Below, in pieces: positions 49,372-59,059 of a stretch of 64,000 nucleotides of DNA. Position 1 is the first letter of the stretch; each line of letters opens with the position of its first letter. Both the position numbers and the translations under genes were made by a program. The notes under the pieces are model-generated. The model saw nothing but the letters and a program-made list of their open reading frames with translations, was not told the origin of the DNA and did no database searches. Origin of the DNA: Leishmania donovani (Eukaryota > Euglenozoa > Kinetoplastea > Trypanosomatida > Trypanosomatidae); NCBI RefSeq assembly GCF_000227135.1, contig NC_018249.1:346903-410902 (forward strand). Direction: 5' to 3'.

Positions 49372-51408
49372 ATGTACAAGCGTAGTAGCGTGTTGCGTGA
49401 GGTTCAGAGTGGCATCAGCGTCGGTCGGTTGCGCCTCGCCGAGCAGTTCAGCACGATGGAGGGCTGGCAGCGCCTTCAGGACCCGCGCTTCGATCAGTAC
49501 GTGAAGGAGAAGCGGCGGAAGCAGGGCTTTGATGCGTTCGACCAGCGCGTGGAGCGCGCCTTTCGCGTTGCGGCGAAGTTGCACAAGGCGGAGGTCGTGA
49601 ATGCCTTCAAGCGCAAGGTGAAGGGCAGCAGCGAAGGCAAGTGGACGGCCGCCGTCACGTTGGAGGTGAAGTCAGCCGTGGAGGCGCGGTTGCGCTGGCT
49701 GAGAGACGTGTGGTCGCAGATCGACGCAGACTACCGTAGCAGCAATGCAGAGAGGCAGGCGAAGGCGTCACGTGAGATATCTGACGCGCTGCGTGGCGAG
49801 CCCGGAGCGTACATGCAGTGGGTCTACGAGCGCAAGCGCGAGGATCGGTTTGCCGGTCCGAAGGAGAAGGCCGCGCGCGAGGCAGAGCTGAGCGTCGCGG
49901 AGCTGCCCGAGGTTACAGACGACGAAGCGAACCGCTACCACAGCCTTTCCTTACGCATGGCTGATATTGAGCACAACGTGAAGAGCCGTTTTGGCGTTGC
50001 TGGTCAGCAACACTGGGCGGAGCTGCAGGCCGCCAAAGACGAGGCGTACGGGCAAAAGCTGGACACGGCGGCCAAGCTGTATGAGAAGCTGCTGGACCAG
50101 AGTGCGCGGTTTGACGAGAGCCGGCGGACGGCGCTGTTGCGGAGTAACGTAGAACGGGTACACCAAGCACAGGTCCGATTCAAGGCGTCGATGGAGATGG
50201 AGAAGGAGCGCGAGCGTCTTGTCGAGGCGCACGAGGCCATGCGAGAGGAGCGCAAGCAGCAGGCCAAGGCGGAGCGCATCGCCATCCTCCAAGAGGCGGC
50301 CGAACTGCGCCGCAGTGGGGCCACAGCAGAGGAGGTCAACCGGCTCGCTCGGCAGCGGCAACTGGAAGCACATGCACGTCGACAGGCGGAATACCAGCTG
50401 CAGGAGCGCGAGCTGCTTCAGCAGAAGAAGGCACACTATCTTGACTTGATCGAGAAGTTTAAGGATGAGGTGGAGCTGCGGGAGGGGCAGGAGATGCTCC
50501 AGAAACAGGAGTCTGGCCGACGCTCGCAGCGCAGCCACGACGACGTCGAGTCGAGTGGCGCGCCGAAGCTTAACGCGTTCGGCTTCATGGACGCGGACCG
50601 GCTTGATGACCCTGCCGCGTCGCAGCTAGCTGCAAGCGGTGTCACGGGGCACTCGGCCACCCTCCAAGAGAGCTTGGCTGACCGGGCCGCCGCAGCCTCC
50701 GCCTCCGCACCGAGCTTGTCTGCAGCACAGCGATCTCGCAAGAAGGCACTGTGGGATGTTATTGAGAAAGACCGGTATGAGGACCCGTTCATGACGATCC
50801 ACCAAGCTCGCCTCGACGCCGCTGCGACGTATGACCCGCTGTATGCGAAGCACCTCGCCCCGACCTTGGCACAAGGCAAGAAGTACACGAAGCAGGGCTT
50901 GGGCGAGCTCGCGGCTGGTGGCGATATGGACCGGCACGTGTTCAAGGCCGCGGCGCGGACAATGCGCCCGTACCAGTGGGGCCTTTCCTCCAGCGTTGTG
51001 CATGATGTGGACGGCGACGGCAGCAACGACTACTTCGTAGGCCTCAACTGGCACGTGCAGAACCCCGAGACGGGCGACATTGATTGGCGGTACGAGAAGA
51101 AGGCGGGCGGCGCCGTCTTTCGCGGTCCGCTGCTGTATCGCATGGGCGCCAAACGCGAAGCCGGCGAGCCCGGAAGCGCCACAGTGGACCCGTCAACGGT
51201 GACGGTGCGGCGCTTCTCGCCGCTAGTGACGACGCCATCGAGGTCTGCCTCAAAGGCGGCACTTCCATCGCCAGCCCGGCAAGCTGGTGTCACAGCCTCG
51301 CCTCCGGCGGCGCGCCGCAGTCGTGCAGACGAATCGATGAACCGACGCGACACCCATAGCACAAGCGTTGTCGCAGCATCGTCCCTTCCGAGCTGGCGGA
51401 GCAGCTAA
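49372..51408 (+). CDS. Coiled-coil protein with DxDGDGxxD loop
   Basis: A 678-residue protein not assigned to a family. The N-terminal 150 residues are basic and helical. Residues about 200-385 form a long charged coiled coil (EKERERLVEAHEAMREERKQ and similar). After a disordered link, residues about 460-610 look globular. They contain RPYQWGLSSSVVH, then at residue 545 DVDGDGSNDYFVG, which fits the calcium-binding pattern DxDxDGxxD seen in FG-GAP and EF-hand-like loops, and then NWHVQNPETGDIDWRYEKK. The last 70 residues are Ser/Ala/Arg-rich. The lack of Glu at loop position 12 argues against a canonical EF-hand. Architecture would fit a flagellar, basal-body or other cytoskeletal protein, but there is no direct evidence. 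The start is the first ATG, 64 nt after a good acceptor. Confidence 0.8.
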   Translation: MYKRSSVLREVQSGISVGRLRLAEQFSTMEGWQRLQDPRFDQYVKEKRRKQGFDAFDQRVERAFRVAAKLHKAEVVNAFKRKVKGSSEGKWTAAVTLEVKSAVEARLRWLRDVWSQIDADYRSSNAERQAKASREISDALRGEPGAYMQWVYERKREDRFAGPKEKAAREAELSVAELPEVTDDEANRYHSLSLRMADIEHNVKSRFGVAGQQHWAELQAAKDEAYGQKLDTAAKLYEKLLDQSARFDESRRTALLRSNVERVHQAQVRFKASMEMEKERERLVEAHEAMREERKQQAKAERIAILQEAAELRRSGATAEEVNRLARQRQLEAHARRQAEYQLQERELLQQKKAHYLDLIEKFKDEVELREGQEMLQKQESGRRSQRSHDDVESSGAPKLNAFGFMDADRLDDPAASQLAASGVTGHSATLQESLADRAAAASASAPSLSAAQRSRKKALWDVIEKDRYEDPFMTIHQARLDAAATYDPLYAKHLAPTLAQGKKYTKQGLGELAAGGDMDRHVFKAAARTMRPYQWGLSSSVVHDVDGDGSNDYFVGLNWHVQNPETGDIDWRYEKKAGGAVFRGPLLYRMGAKREAGEPGSATVDPSTVTVRRFSPLVTTPSRSASKAALPSPARQAGVTASPPAARRSRADESMNRRDTHSTSVVAASSLPSWRSS

Positions 51409-52806
51409 GTGGCGCCCGTGTGCATGCATATGGGAGGCTGGGTGCTGTTCAAGTCTTTCCCCTTTCCGTTCTTTTTCGCTGCTGTTGGGCCTGTTCACAG
51501 TGTGGTCACGTATAACTATCCTCAGCACCTTCGACGCATTCACACGCGCGTCCCATCCTCGTCACCAGGCCGCCACGATATAGTGCCCGCTGGTAACGCT
51601 TTAAGTCGTGTCGTTCGCTTCGTTGCCGTCGTTCGCGAGTAAGTTGTGTTTAGTTGGTTCACAGAGTCTTCTCTCTGCGCTTGGCGCGTGCGTGTGTGTG
51701 TGTGTGTGTGTGTCGTGCCGAGTTGACGGTATTCGGCACCGGCGTGCCCGTGCATCGCGTGCGAGCAATGCGAGATAGGGAGAGAGGCGGAGGAGGACGT
51801 GAGGTGGGGCATTCGGCCACGCACACGCATCGGTCTCTGATTATACGCAGCCACATGGAGACACACAAACACACACACACAGACACAGGGAAAAGGAGAG
51901 AAACGGCAGAAAAAAGCACAAGCAAAGTAATACATGCCCAGACGGGCATGCACACCGCCCACCGTACCAACATCGGGGGGGGGGGGCGGCCTGCTTTGCG
52001 CCCCCCACCTCCTCGCCATACCTTCTGATCTCTGAACTTCTATAAGGGCAGGGGAAGGGGGGCAGTGGGCGAGAAGTGGTGGTGCGCAGTGGGCCTCTTC
52101 ACCTCCGACCCCTACGTTCTCATCCCGATTCGCATCCGCTGAAGCACTTGGATGCCGTGAGTCGACCGCCTTCTCTTCTCCTCCTTCTGTCGCTCTGTTG
52201 ATCACGCGTCTCTGCGCATATGGTGGCCAACGCCTTTTCCTTTCTCTCCCACACGCACGCGTACCCGCTGGCGGGGCGGGTGTGCGTTCGACAACGACAG
52301 CTTCTGTTTCTTTGCGGTGTGTTCTTTCTGGTGCTTGTCGCTTACCACCCTTCTCTTGGTGCGTCTGGGTCGGTCGGTCGGTCCGTCGGCCTAGCTTCCC
52401 GGCTCTCGGCAGCGCTGCCCGCCGCACCCCTCCCTTGGCACCTTTTGCTCCTGTGCTCTTTTCGCTGTCCCTCGCAAGCCTACGTGTTCTTCGCGGTTCT
52501 CCGCGCCACGCTCAGTCCCACGCACCGCCCTCATACGCTTCTCCCTCATTTTTTTTTTCGCTCACTCACGCACACGCACACGCGCGTTCTTCTGTCTTCA
52601 TTGCTGCTCCTTCCGTGCATCCCCCACGTCCCTCCACCATTCACCAGTCAGGCCACCGCCCCCACCCTCCCCTCACCGCCTGCACTGCCGCCCCGAAATT
52701 AGCTCGGCTTTTCGATCTCTCTCCTTCCCTCGCCGTCCCAACCACTCTCTCCCTGGCATCCGCGCGCATATACAAGGGCGATAGTAAGAGGGGCGGCGCG
52801 AAGACC
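51409..52806. other. Intergenic region
   Basis: No gene supported. It includes (GT)n at about 51690-51712, (CA)n near 51868-51882, and a G run at 51975-51986. The MFS frame is open upstream to 52198 but has no ATG before 52807. A CT/T-rich tract (about 52539-52563) and AGs at 52646-52651 could form the acceptor. Confidence 0.6.
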
Positions 52807-55704
52807 ATGCTCGGCGCCAAGCCCGCGGCTCGCTCCGAACGACTCTTCAAGGAGGGGCTGGGCATCGCACCAGGCGTTGTCGGCGTCAACCCCACGACAG
52901 CCACCTCCTCCAATGCCAACGGAGATTGCAGAAGTATCAGCGCTAGCGTCATCAACAACGGGTCTGCAAGGCGAAGTGATCGGGACGGCGTCCGCGGCTT
53001 CGGCGTGGTCGACAACCTCGACAGCGCGACTGTGCCAACCTTGCATGCAAGGAACGTGAGTGCGCCCGACGACGCCCCCACGAGCTCCGCGAGCCGCCTG
53101 CTTGACTCGAGTGTGCCCGTAGACCAGGAGACGGTCTACTGCAACCTGTGGCTCTTTATTTGGCTCAAGACCATCGGCTCCTTCGACTCGGGTGCCTTCA
53201 GCGCTGCCCTCGGTGCCCCCAACGGCATCAGCGAGACCTGGGATCTAAGCACGAAGCTGCAAGGCGCACTGACCTCGAGCGTGTTCCTCGGGAACGTGTT
53301 GGGGTGTCCGCTGGCCGGGCATCTCTTCTCCCGCTACGACGAGAAGCGTGTCTTGTGCACCGCCCTCATCGTACACACATTGTTCACGTTTCTCTACGCC
53401 GCCTTCCCCATCTACGGCGTGGCCCTGCTGAACCGCTTCTTTATTGGCATCAGCCTCTCCTTCATCGTTGTGTACACTCCTGTCTGGGTGGACGAGTTTG
53501 CGCCAAAGAACCGACAGAGCGTATGGATGGCGTCACACAACGCCGGCGTGCCGCTAGGCATCATGCTTGGCTACCTCCTCGCCGCCGGCCCGCCAGCCTT
53601 CACAAGCTCCATCAGCTGGTCCTGGTCGTTCTACATCAAATGCGTGCTCATGGTACCGACAGTCGTGTACGTGGCACGTTCAGATGCGCGCTCCATCAAC
53701 ACGCGCAAGGCAAGCGGTGGTGGCGGCGACAGCAAGGGCTACGATGACGGTGGCGACGGCAACCACGCTGGCGACTCCGGTGCCGTCAGCGCTTGCGTGG
53801 TAAGCGGAGAAGGCCCGAATGGCGTAGCAAGTGCGATGGTCGCCTCACTGCCGGTGGCAACGGCGAACGCGAGAGCGTCTGCCCCGGCCGGCACCTTGCG
53901 GTCGACTAGTTGGGAGGTGAGTATGGCGCAGCCGCTGCGCAAGCTGGCAGATCGTGCCTTAGCGACGATTCGGAACCTCTACTCTTCCATGGCGCCGCTT
54001 TTTTCGAACGTGGTGTACATGTGCAGCGTCGTGTCGCTCACTAGCCTGTACTTTGTCGCGACGGGGCTGCAGAACTTCGTGACGCAGTATCTTCGCGAAC
54101 CGCCGTTCAACGCCTCGATGGCCATTATCATGGTCGGCTTCGGCACGGCCGTCATTTTGGCACCGGTGTGCGGCGTCATCGCCGGCGGCATCCTGCTCGA
54201 CCGCATCGGCGGCTACAAGCGCAACCTCCGCCGCGTCGCCTTCTTTGTCTTGGCCTGGGGTGTGTGTGCGGTGCTCTTCTCAGTCATCTGCATCTTTGTG
54301 CGCACGACACGCGACTTCCTGCTTGTCATGTCCGTCGTGCTGTTCTGTGGCGGGGCCATCGTCCCCCCTGGTGCCGGACTTACGATGGCGTCCCTGCCAG
54401 ACCACCTTCGCTCCATCGGCGCGGCCTTCTCGCAAACCATCTACAACCTACTCGGTAACTTTAGTGGGCCGCTCGTGTGCGGCTGGGTGGCAGACGCGAC
54501 GGGGAGTCTGCGCTACGGTATCATCACGCTGCTTCTGTCCAGCGCGCTGGGTGTCGTGCCCATCGTAGGCATCGTGCACTTCGCCTTCTACGGTGGTGGA
54601 AGCGGGATCGGTTCGGCGATGAATGCGCTGATCGGCAGTAGCGGCGACGACGGCGCAGGCGTCGCGACAGAGGTAGTGGCTCAGGATGAAGAGGATGATG
54701 AGGTGCTCGAGATGCAGGGGAGTGCACTAGTAGCGGAAAAGGACGACGTGGTGGCGGCCGCCGTGCTCGGCGGACATGTCTACGGCCGCGACGGTGCGAA
54801 GGTGCTCGCAGATGCGATCACAATGCAGAATGGCAAGCTCACCGCATCACCAGCGACAGCGTCTATGCGGAGCGGCGCCGCTGGGTCGACTCTGGAGGTG
54901 CAGATCAAATCACCACTGCAGGTGTGCCAGCCGCTCGCAGCGGTGCGCCGTATGTCGAGCGACAGTGGAAGAGGTACGGCCTGCAACGAAAAAGCGGCCG
55001 TCCCGCTGCTGTTACGAAGCAGCGCGCACTCACTGACATCGCCGGCGCTGCCGGCCTGCTCTTTCCGCACCCCATCCACACCCGCAGCCGTCTCACCAGC
55101 AGCAGCGTCACTGCCGCTGATGACGCCGCCTACGCAGCCTTCTCGCATTGCTGCCGCGGGGCCCACCTGCGACATGTCGGGGCTGCTACGCGGGCCAGGA
55201 ACCGCGCGGCCTGTGGCGCCGGCCAGGACCTCCTCGTCGACGAGGGAGGCCGCTGAGCTCCCTGCCGCCTTATCTCTCAACTATGCGGGGCGTCGCGGCG
55301 AACAGCAGAAGGCGGACTTGGTGCTGATGAACCTCGAGGTGGAAGCGACGAGAGTCATGTCACTTCCCAACCAGCACGCTTTCGGGATCGATCTGGTGCG
55401 GGCGTGGCTGGACAACGGAGTGCAAGAGCCGAACTTGCCCCCGCGCCCCTCCTCCAGAAGTCTGTCGCGCAGCATCGGTGAGGCTGGCGTGGCGCACCCG
55501 CCGCACATGGAGCTCCTGCCCACCCACATCGCCAACAGCAGTTTGGCAAGTCTCGGAAGTGCCGGTGCCGCTGCGCCGACTCCACCCCATCACTGCAGCA
55601 CGCTCTCGCAACGGCACTGCAACAATGTCGAACACGTAACGGAGGAGACAGGCGTGAGACAAACCCACACGCGCACTCATGCAGGTGAGCACACGCACAT
55701 GTAG
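52807..55704 (+). CDS. Major facilitator superfamily transporter, spinster-like, with long tail
   Basis: A 965-residue transporter. The soluble N-terminus (1 to about 110) is followed by about 12 membrane segments between residues 115 and 605, split by a polar central loop near 300-375. The MFS loop motif after TM2 reads GHLFSRYDEKRVL, and its counterpart in the second half reads GGILLDRIGGYKR. The wording of the first half (TSSVFLGNVLGCPLAGHLFS, NRFFIGISLSFIVVYTPVWV) is close to spinster-type and general organic-substrate permeases. Spinster proteins move lipids such as sphingosine-1-phosphate or lysophospholipids; the substrate here is unknown. The C-terminal 360 residues are hydrophilic Ser/Ala/Pro-rich with no domain, about as long as the second half of the transporter, and probably cytosolic. 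It starts at the first ATG. Confidence 0.82.
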   Translation: MLGAKPAARSERLFKEGLGIAPGVVGVNPTTATSSNANGDCRSISASVINNGSARRSDRDGVRGFGVVDNLDSATVPTLHARNVSAPDDAPTSSASRLLDSSVPVDQETVYCNLWLFIWLKTIGSFDSGAFSAALGAPNGISETWDLSTKLQGALTSSVFLGNVLGCPLAGHLFSRYDEKRVLCTALIVHTLFTFLYAAFPIYGVALLNRFFIGISLSFIVVYTPVWVDEFAPKNRQSVWMASHNAGVPLGIMLGYLLAAGPPAFTSSISWSWSFYIKCVLMVPTVVYVARSDARSINTRKASGGGGDSKGYDDGGDGNHAGDSGAVSACVVSGEGPNGVASAMVASLPVATANARASAPAGTLRSTSWEVSMAQPLRKLADRALATIRNLYSSMAPLFSNVVYMCSVVSLTSLYFVATGLQNFVTQYLREPPFNASMAIIMVGFGTAVILAPVCGVIAGGILLDRIGGYKRNLRRVAFFVLAWGVCAVLFSVICIFVRTTRDFLLVMSVVLFCGGAIVPPGAGLTMASLPDHLRSIGAAFSQTIYNLLGNFSGPLVCGWVADATGSLRYGIITLLLSSALGVVPIVGIVHFAFYGGGSGIGSAMNALIGSSGDDGAGVATEVVAQDEEDDEVLEMQGSALVAEKDDVVAAAVLGGHVYGRDGAKVLADAITMQNGKLTASPATASMRSGAAGSTLEVQIKSPLQVCQPLAAVRRMSSDSGRGTACNEKAAVPLLLRSSAHSLTSPALPACSFRTPSTPAAVSPAAASLPLMTPPTQPSRIAAAGPTCDMSGLLRGPGTARPVAPARTSSSTREAAELPAALSLNYAGRRGEQQKADLVLMNLEVEATRVMSLPNQHAFGIDLVRAWLDNGVQEPNLPPRPSSRSLSRSIGEAGVAHPPHMELLPTHIANSSLASLGSAGAAAPTPPHHCSTLSQRHCNNVEHVTEETGVRQTHTRTHAGEHTHM

Positions 55705-57480
55705 GCTCTGCTGCGCCTCTCCCTCTCGCTCGCTCTCTGCTTCTTGCACCCTCATTGCTGCGACACAGAGGTGGGGGCGGATATAGTGCTTTCCTCACAA
55801 GACGGACATAAGTAATGACCTCGTCGCTCTGTCCCTTGTTTTCTGTGCATGTCTGTCCCTGATCACCCCTTCGCTGCCGGTTATAAGGCTGTCTTGCTTT
55901 GGATGCACGTGTGTGTGTGTGTGTGTGTGTTCGTGTCAAGAGCGTGAAGCCACTTGGTGTGCTGCTTCTGCCTCGATGCGCGCTGGGTTTTGTCTGTGCA
56001 TCTATGTATAACGGAGTTTGTGGCCGACGGCCCCCGTTGAGCAACCTTCCCCCTCCTCTCTCTCTCTTGGACACGCCCGGCGCCGCTGTTGTGCTCCTTC
56101 CGCTCTCCTCTTGTACCGTCTCTTCACTCGCCTCCAACCTTTTATCATCTTGTCTGGGTAGGGTCTGTCTTGTCGCTCCCTCCCTCTACCTCTTGCTGGC
56201 CAGGTGGCACCTCGTGATCACCCCCGCGTATAGGCGCACACTCACTTACTCGGCTAGGCATCGCCTCCGCCTCCCTTCCCTTTCCGCTCTTCTCGTGTTG
56301 TGGTTTTTCGAGTATCACGGCTATGTGTTGTGCGTCGTGCGTGATGCATGTGTTTGTGTTCTGCGTGTGCGTGTGTGTGTGTGCGTGAGGGTAGGCGTGC
56401 TCGGCGCCATTATGGCTCACCTATTCCTCTCTCCATCTCCCTCCCCTCCGAAGTGGTAGTGTTTTCCGCGCAGCGAGGGGGGGGGGCTTCATCCTCCTCT
56501 CATTATTCTTGTTGTTCCGATGGCGATGGCGCCGATGAGAAAAAGAGCTCCGACACACACACGCACACGCACATGATCTCGACTTCCCCCTTCGGTGCGG
56601 AGGAGCGGCAGCAGAAAAAACGCCGCCGCTCAGCAAAGCCCATCACAATGGAACCGAAGGACGAGAGAGAGGCAAACGCCTGTGCCGTCGCGCAACAAGG
56701 GTTTGGATCGAGGGAGGTACGCAGCGCCTCCATTTTTCATATTCTCGCGCCCCTCGCTCTCCCTCTCGTGCGTGTGCGTGTGTGTATGTATGTAGGTCGT
56801 CAACACAGTTGGTGGATTGGGCAAGTGTTCTTTTCGAGTGCTTCTCCACCTGTAAGTCGACGCACGTCACGGTACGCTGTGGCGATGGTGGGACTCGTGC
56901 ACAAACATCACCTTCAGGCAAAGGGCGGGGAGCATTAAGAAGCGTCATTACCACCGCCGCCACCCCGCATCTCCATCCTAGTAGCGCACCTGCTCCGTGT
57001 CGGCGCATGTGTGCACATGGGCAACTTTACCAGCATTCGTCTCCCCATGTCAACGATTGCCGCGGCTACGACTCCTTCCTCTCTCTCGCCTGCTCTGCAT
57101 CCACTTGTTCTATTCCACTGCACCCTCCCCCTCTGTCGGCACGTGCGCCTGCAGTGGAGCCCTCCCTCTGCTCCGTCCATAAGCCAGCACAAGCACGCAC
57201 GCGCCGAGTCCGTAGTAGTGACACTGTCTCTTCCCTTTCCGTGCGCGGTCGCTCTGTCTTTCTTTCTGCGCTTTCAGAGAACGTGCAGCTGATCCATCAC
57301 AGCTCTCGCCGCTCACTTCACCGAGCTGTCGTGGTTCGCGGAGCGCTTGCCGACGAACGCGTCGAGTCGCTGTCGGCTCACATAGGTGTGCACCTCCGTA
57401 CCCCACTCCCAGCCCTCCCTCCTCTCCCTCCTCCCACCCCCCTCCCCAAAAAGAAAAAACGCCAAGCATACAGGCGCGAG
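55705..57480. other. Intergenic region
   Basis: No gene supported. It includes (TG)n at about 55908-55930, CT-rich tracts, a G run at 56479-56486 and (CA)n near 56551-56572. The SmD1 frame is open upstream, but the translation there is Ser/His/Cys-rich noise. Confidence 0.6.
57245..57277 (+). promoter_or_regulatory. Candidate spliced-leader acceptor for SmD1
   Basis: A pyrimidine-rich run ending in GCTTTCAG (AG at 57276-57277) lies about 204 nt before the SmD1 ATG. It is the best pyrimidine-AG site in the leader. Confidence 0.4.
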
Positions 57481-57792
57481 ATGGCATCTGTGTCACCTTC
57501 TGAAACAGGCGGCACGCTCATCACGTTCCTGCAGCAGCTGCGCGGCACCCTGGTCGAGATTGAGCTGAAAAACGCCTCCATTGTCTCAGGCGAAATCGCC
57601 TACGTCGATGCCAATATGAACACGTACATGTCACACGCAAAAATCACCAGCAAGGGCAAGAACCCTGTGGAAGTCGAGGAGTACATGGTGCGCGGTAGCA
57701 CGATCCGCTACATCATTATGCCGGAGAGCCTGAACACGTACGATATTCTGAAGCAGGCTTCGACAAAGAAGAACGGCGCATCGAAGAAGTAG
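57481..57792 (+). CDS. SmD1: Small nuclear ribonucleoprotein SmD1
   Basis: A 103-residue Sm-fold protein. The Sm1 motif region reads GTLVEIELKNASIVSGEIAY, then VDANMNTYM, matching the SmD1 pattern of a Glu/Leu-Lys-Asn strand followed by D-x-x-MNT. The Sm2 motif is MVRGSTIRYIIMPESL. A start at MASVSPSETGGTLITFLQQL gives the helix that precedes the fold. SmD1 is part of the heptameric ring on U1, U2, U4 and U5 snRNAs; in trypanosomatids these act in trans-splicing and rare cis-splicing. The C-terminus is a short basic tail (STKKNGASKK) instead of the Arg-Gly repeats found on animal SmD1, so symmetric-arginine methylation is not possible there. Length and core are normal. Confidence 0.93.
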   Translation: MASVSPSETGGTLITFLQQLRGTLVEIELKNASIVSGEIAYVDANMNTYMSHAKITSKGKNPVEVEEYMVRGSTIRYIIMPESLNTYDILKQASTKKNGASKK

Positions 57793-59059
57793 GCCGCGGC
57801 GGCGCTGACTACGGCAGAGAGGCGCGCGCACGTTCGGGCGAGTGATCGGGTCATCGAGGTGTTCTGCTGGAGCGGAGAGGGACACACAAAGCCCGAAGGA
57901 AGGAGAGAAAGAGAGAGTTACGCGTGCCAACGTTTTGGCGGTGCTGCGAAGAGACGCGGCTGACAGTTCGGGGCTACATGTCGAAAGGAGTCTCTCGCTG
58001 ATGCTGTGCATGAGCGAGTGTATAGAGGGGACGAGAAGGGGAAAAGGGAGGGGAGGCACTCGAGCCGATGGCGGCACGATGAGCTGACCTCGATCACACG
58101 AAACGCGCACAGCTTCGTCCCGTCTTCACCAGTAGTCTCCCGTTCGCCCCCCTCTTCCTCCGTCGCGGCAGTCATCTGAGACACGCGCACAGCGGCATTC
58201 CGTGTCGCTTGTGACCCGTGCGTAAAGATGCTTGCTCCGCGTAAACACGGCTTCTGAGTAAAGGAGGGAGGAGGAGGAGGAGGGGAGGCAGGGCTCTGAT
58301 CTGGATGCCGCCCGCGTGTGCGGTTGTGTTGGCGTTTTGATGCGTATACATTGTACATGTATGTGTCTACGCGTCGGTGTATGTCTAGTCGTGGCGTGCG
58401 TGCGCTTCTGTTGTGTAACTTGCGCGCACCTAAATCACAAACCGAAAAGGACGACGTAGATGTGAAACGACGCAGCCCAGAAACGAAAATAGAGAACGCC
58501 GAAAGAAGCAGTTGCTGCTGCTTTTTTTATGTACGTGTCTTTGTCTTCGCACTACACTGTCTTCATCGCCTCGTCACTTGCTCGGCCCTTCGCTCGCCCT
58601 TTTTTTCTGTTTCTTCGCTGAACGAAAGAGAGGGCAGGCAGGCTGGCGAGCTGGCGAGTGGACCACTCTGCCACGACGCCTGTTGGTGTGCATTGGCCAC
58701 GCGGCGCATGCGATGAGTCATCGTCTTCTAGGCAGCCCACCTGCTCAGCTGCTTACTCGCATCCTCTCATTCGCTTGCCTTGAGTTTTCTGCATCCCCTC
58801 GTCCGCTCTTCCGGCTCTCACGCTCGCTGTCCATCTTCCTCGGCATTTGTCGGATTGCCACGCGCCCTCGCGTGTCCCACCACCACCGTCCCTCTCCTCG
58901 CACGCTCAGAAGCACGTGTAAACGCACCTACGCCTGCACTTCGTCAGGTTTATGTCCCTCTGCCGTTTTCGCCCTGCCGAGCCGTGCCAGCAACGCGAAA
59001 CAAGAAGGCCGAGGTAGGAACGGAAAGAATAGTGCGAAGAGATAGATCAAGGCGCGCGT
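57793..59059. other. Intergenic region
   Basis: No gene supported. It has (GAG)n-type purine repeats near 58265-58288, a T run near 58521, and CT-rich sequence through 58740-58900. A TCGTCAG (AG at 58946-58947) could be the next acceptor. Confidence 0.6.

Noticed and set aside
52198..52806. N-terminal extension of the MFS frame
   Set aside because: There is no ATG in this part of the frame, and it is pyrimidine-rich leader sequence with a candidate acceptor inside it.
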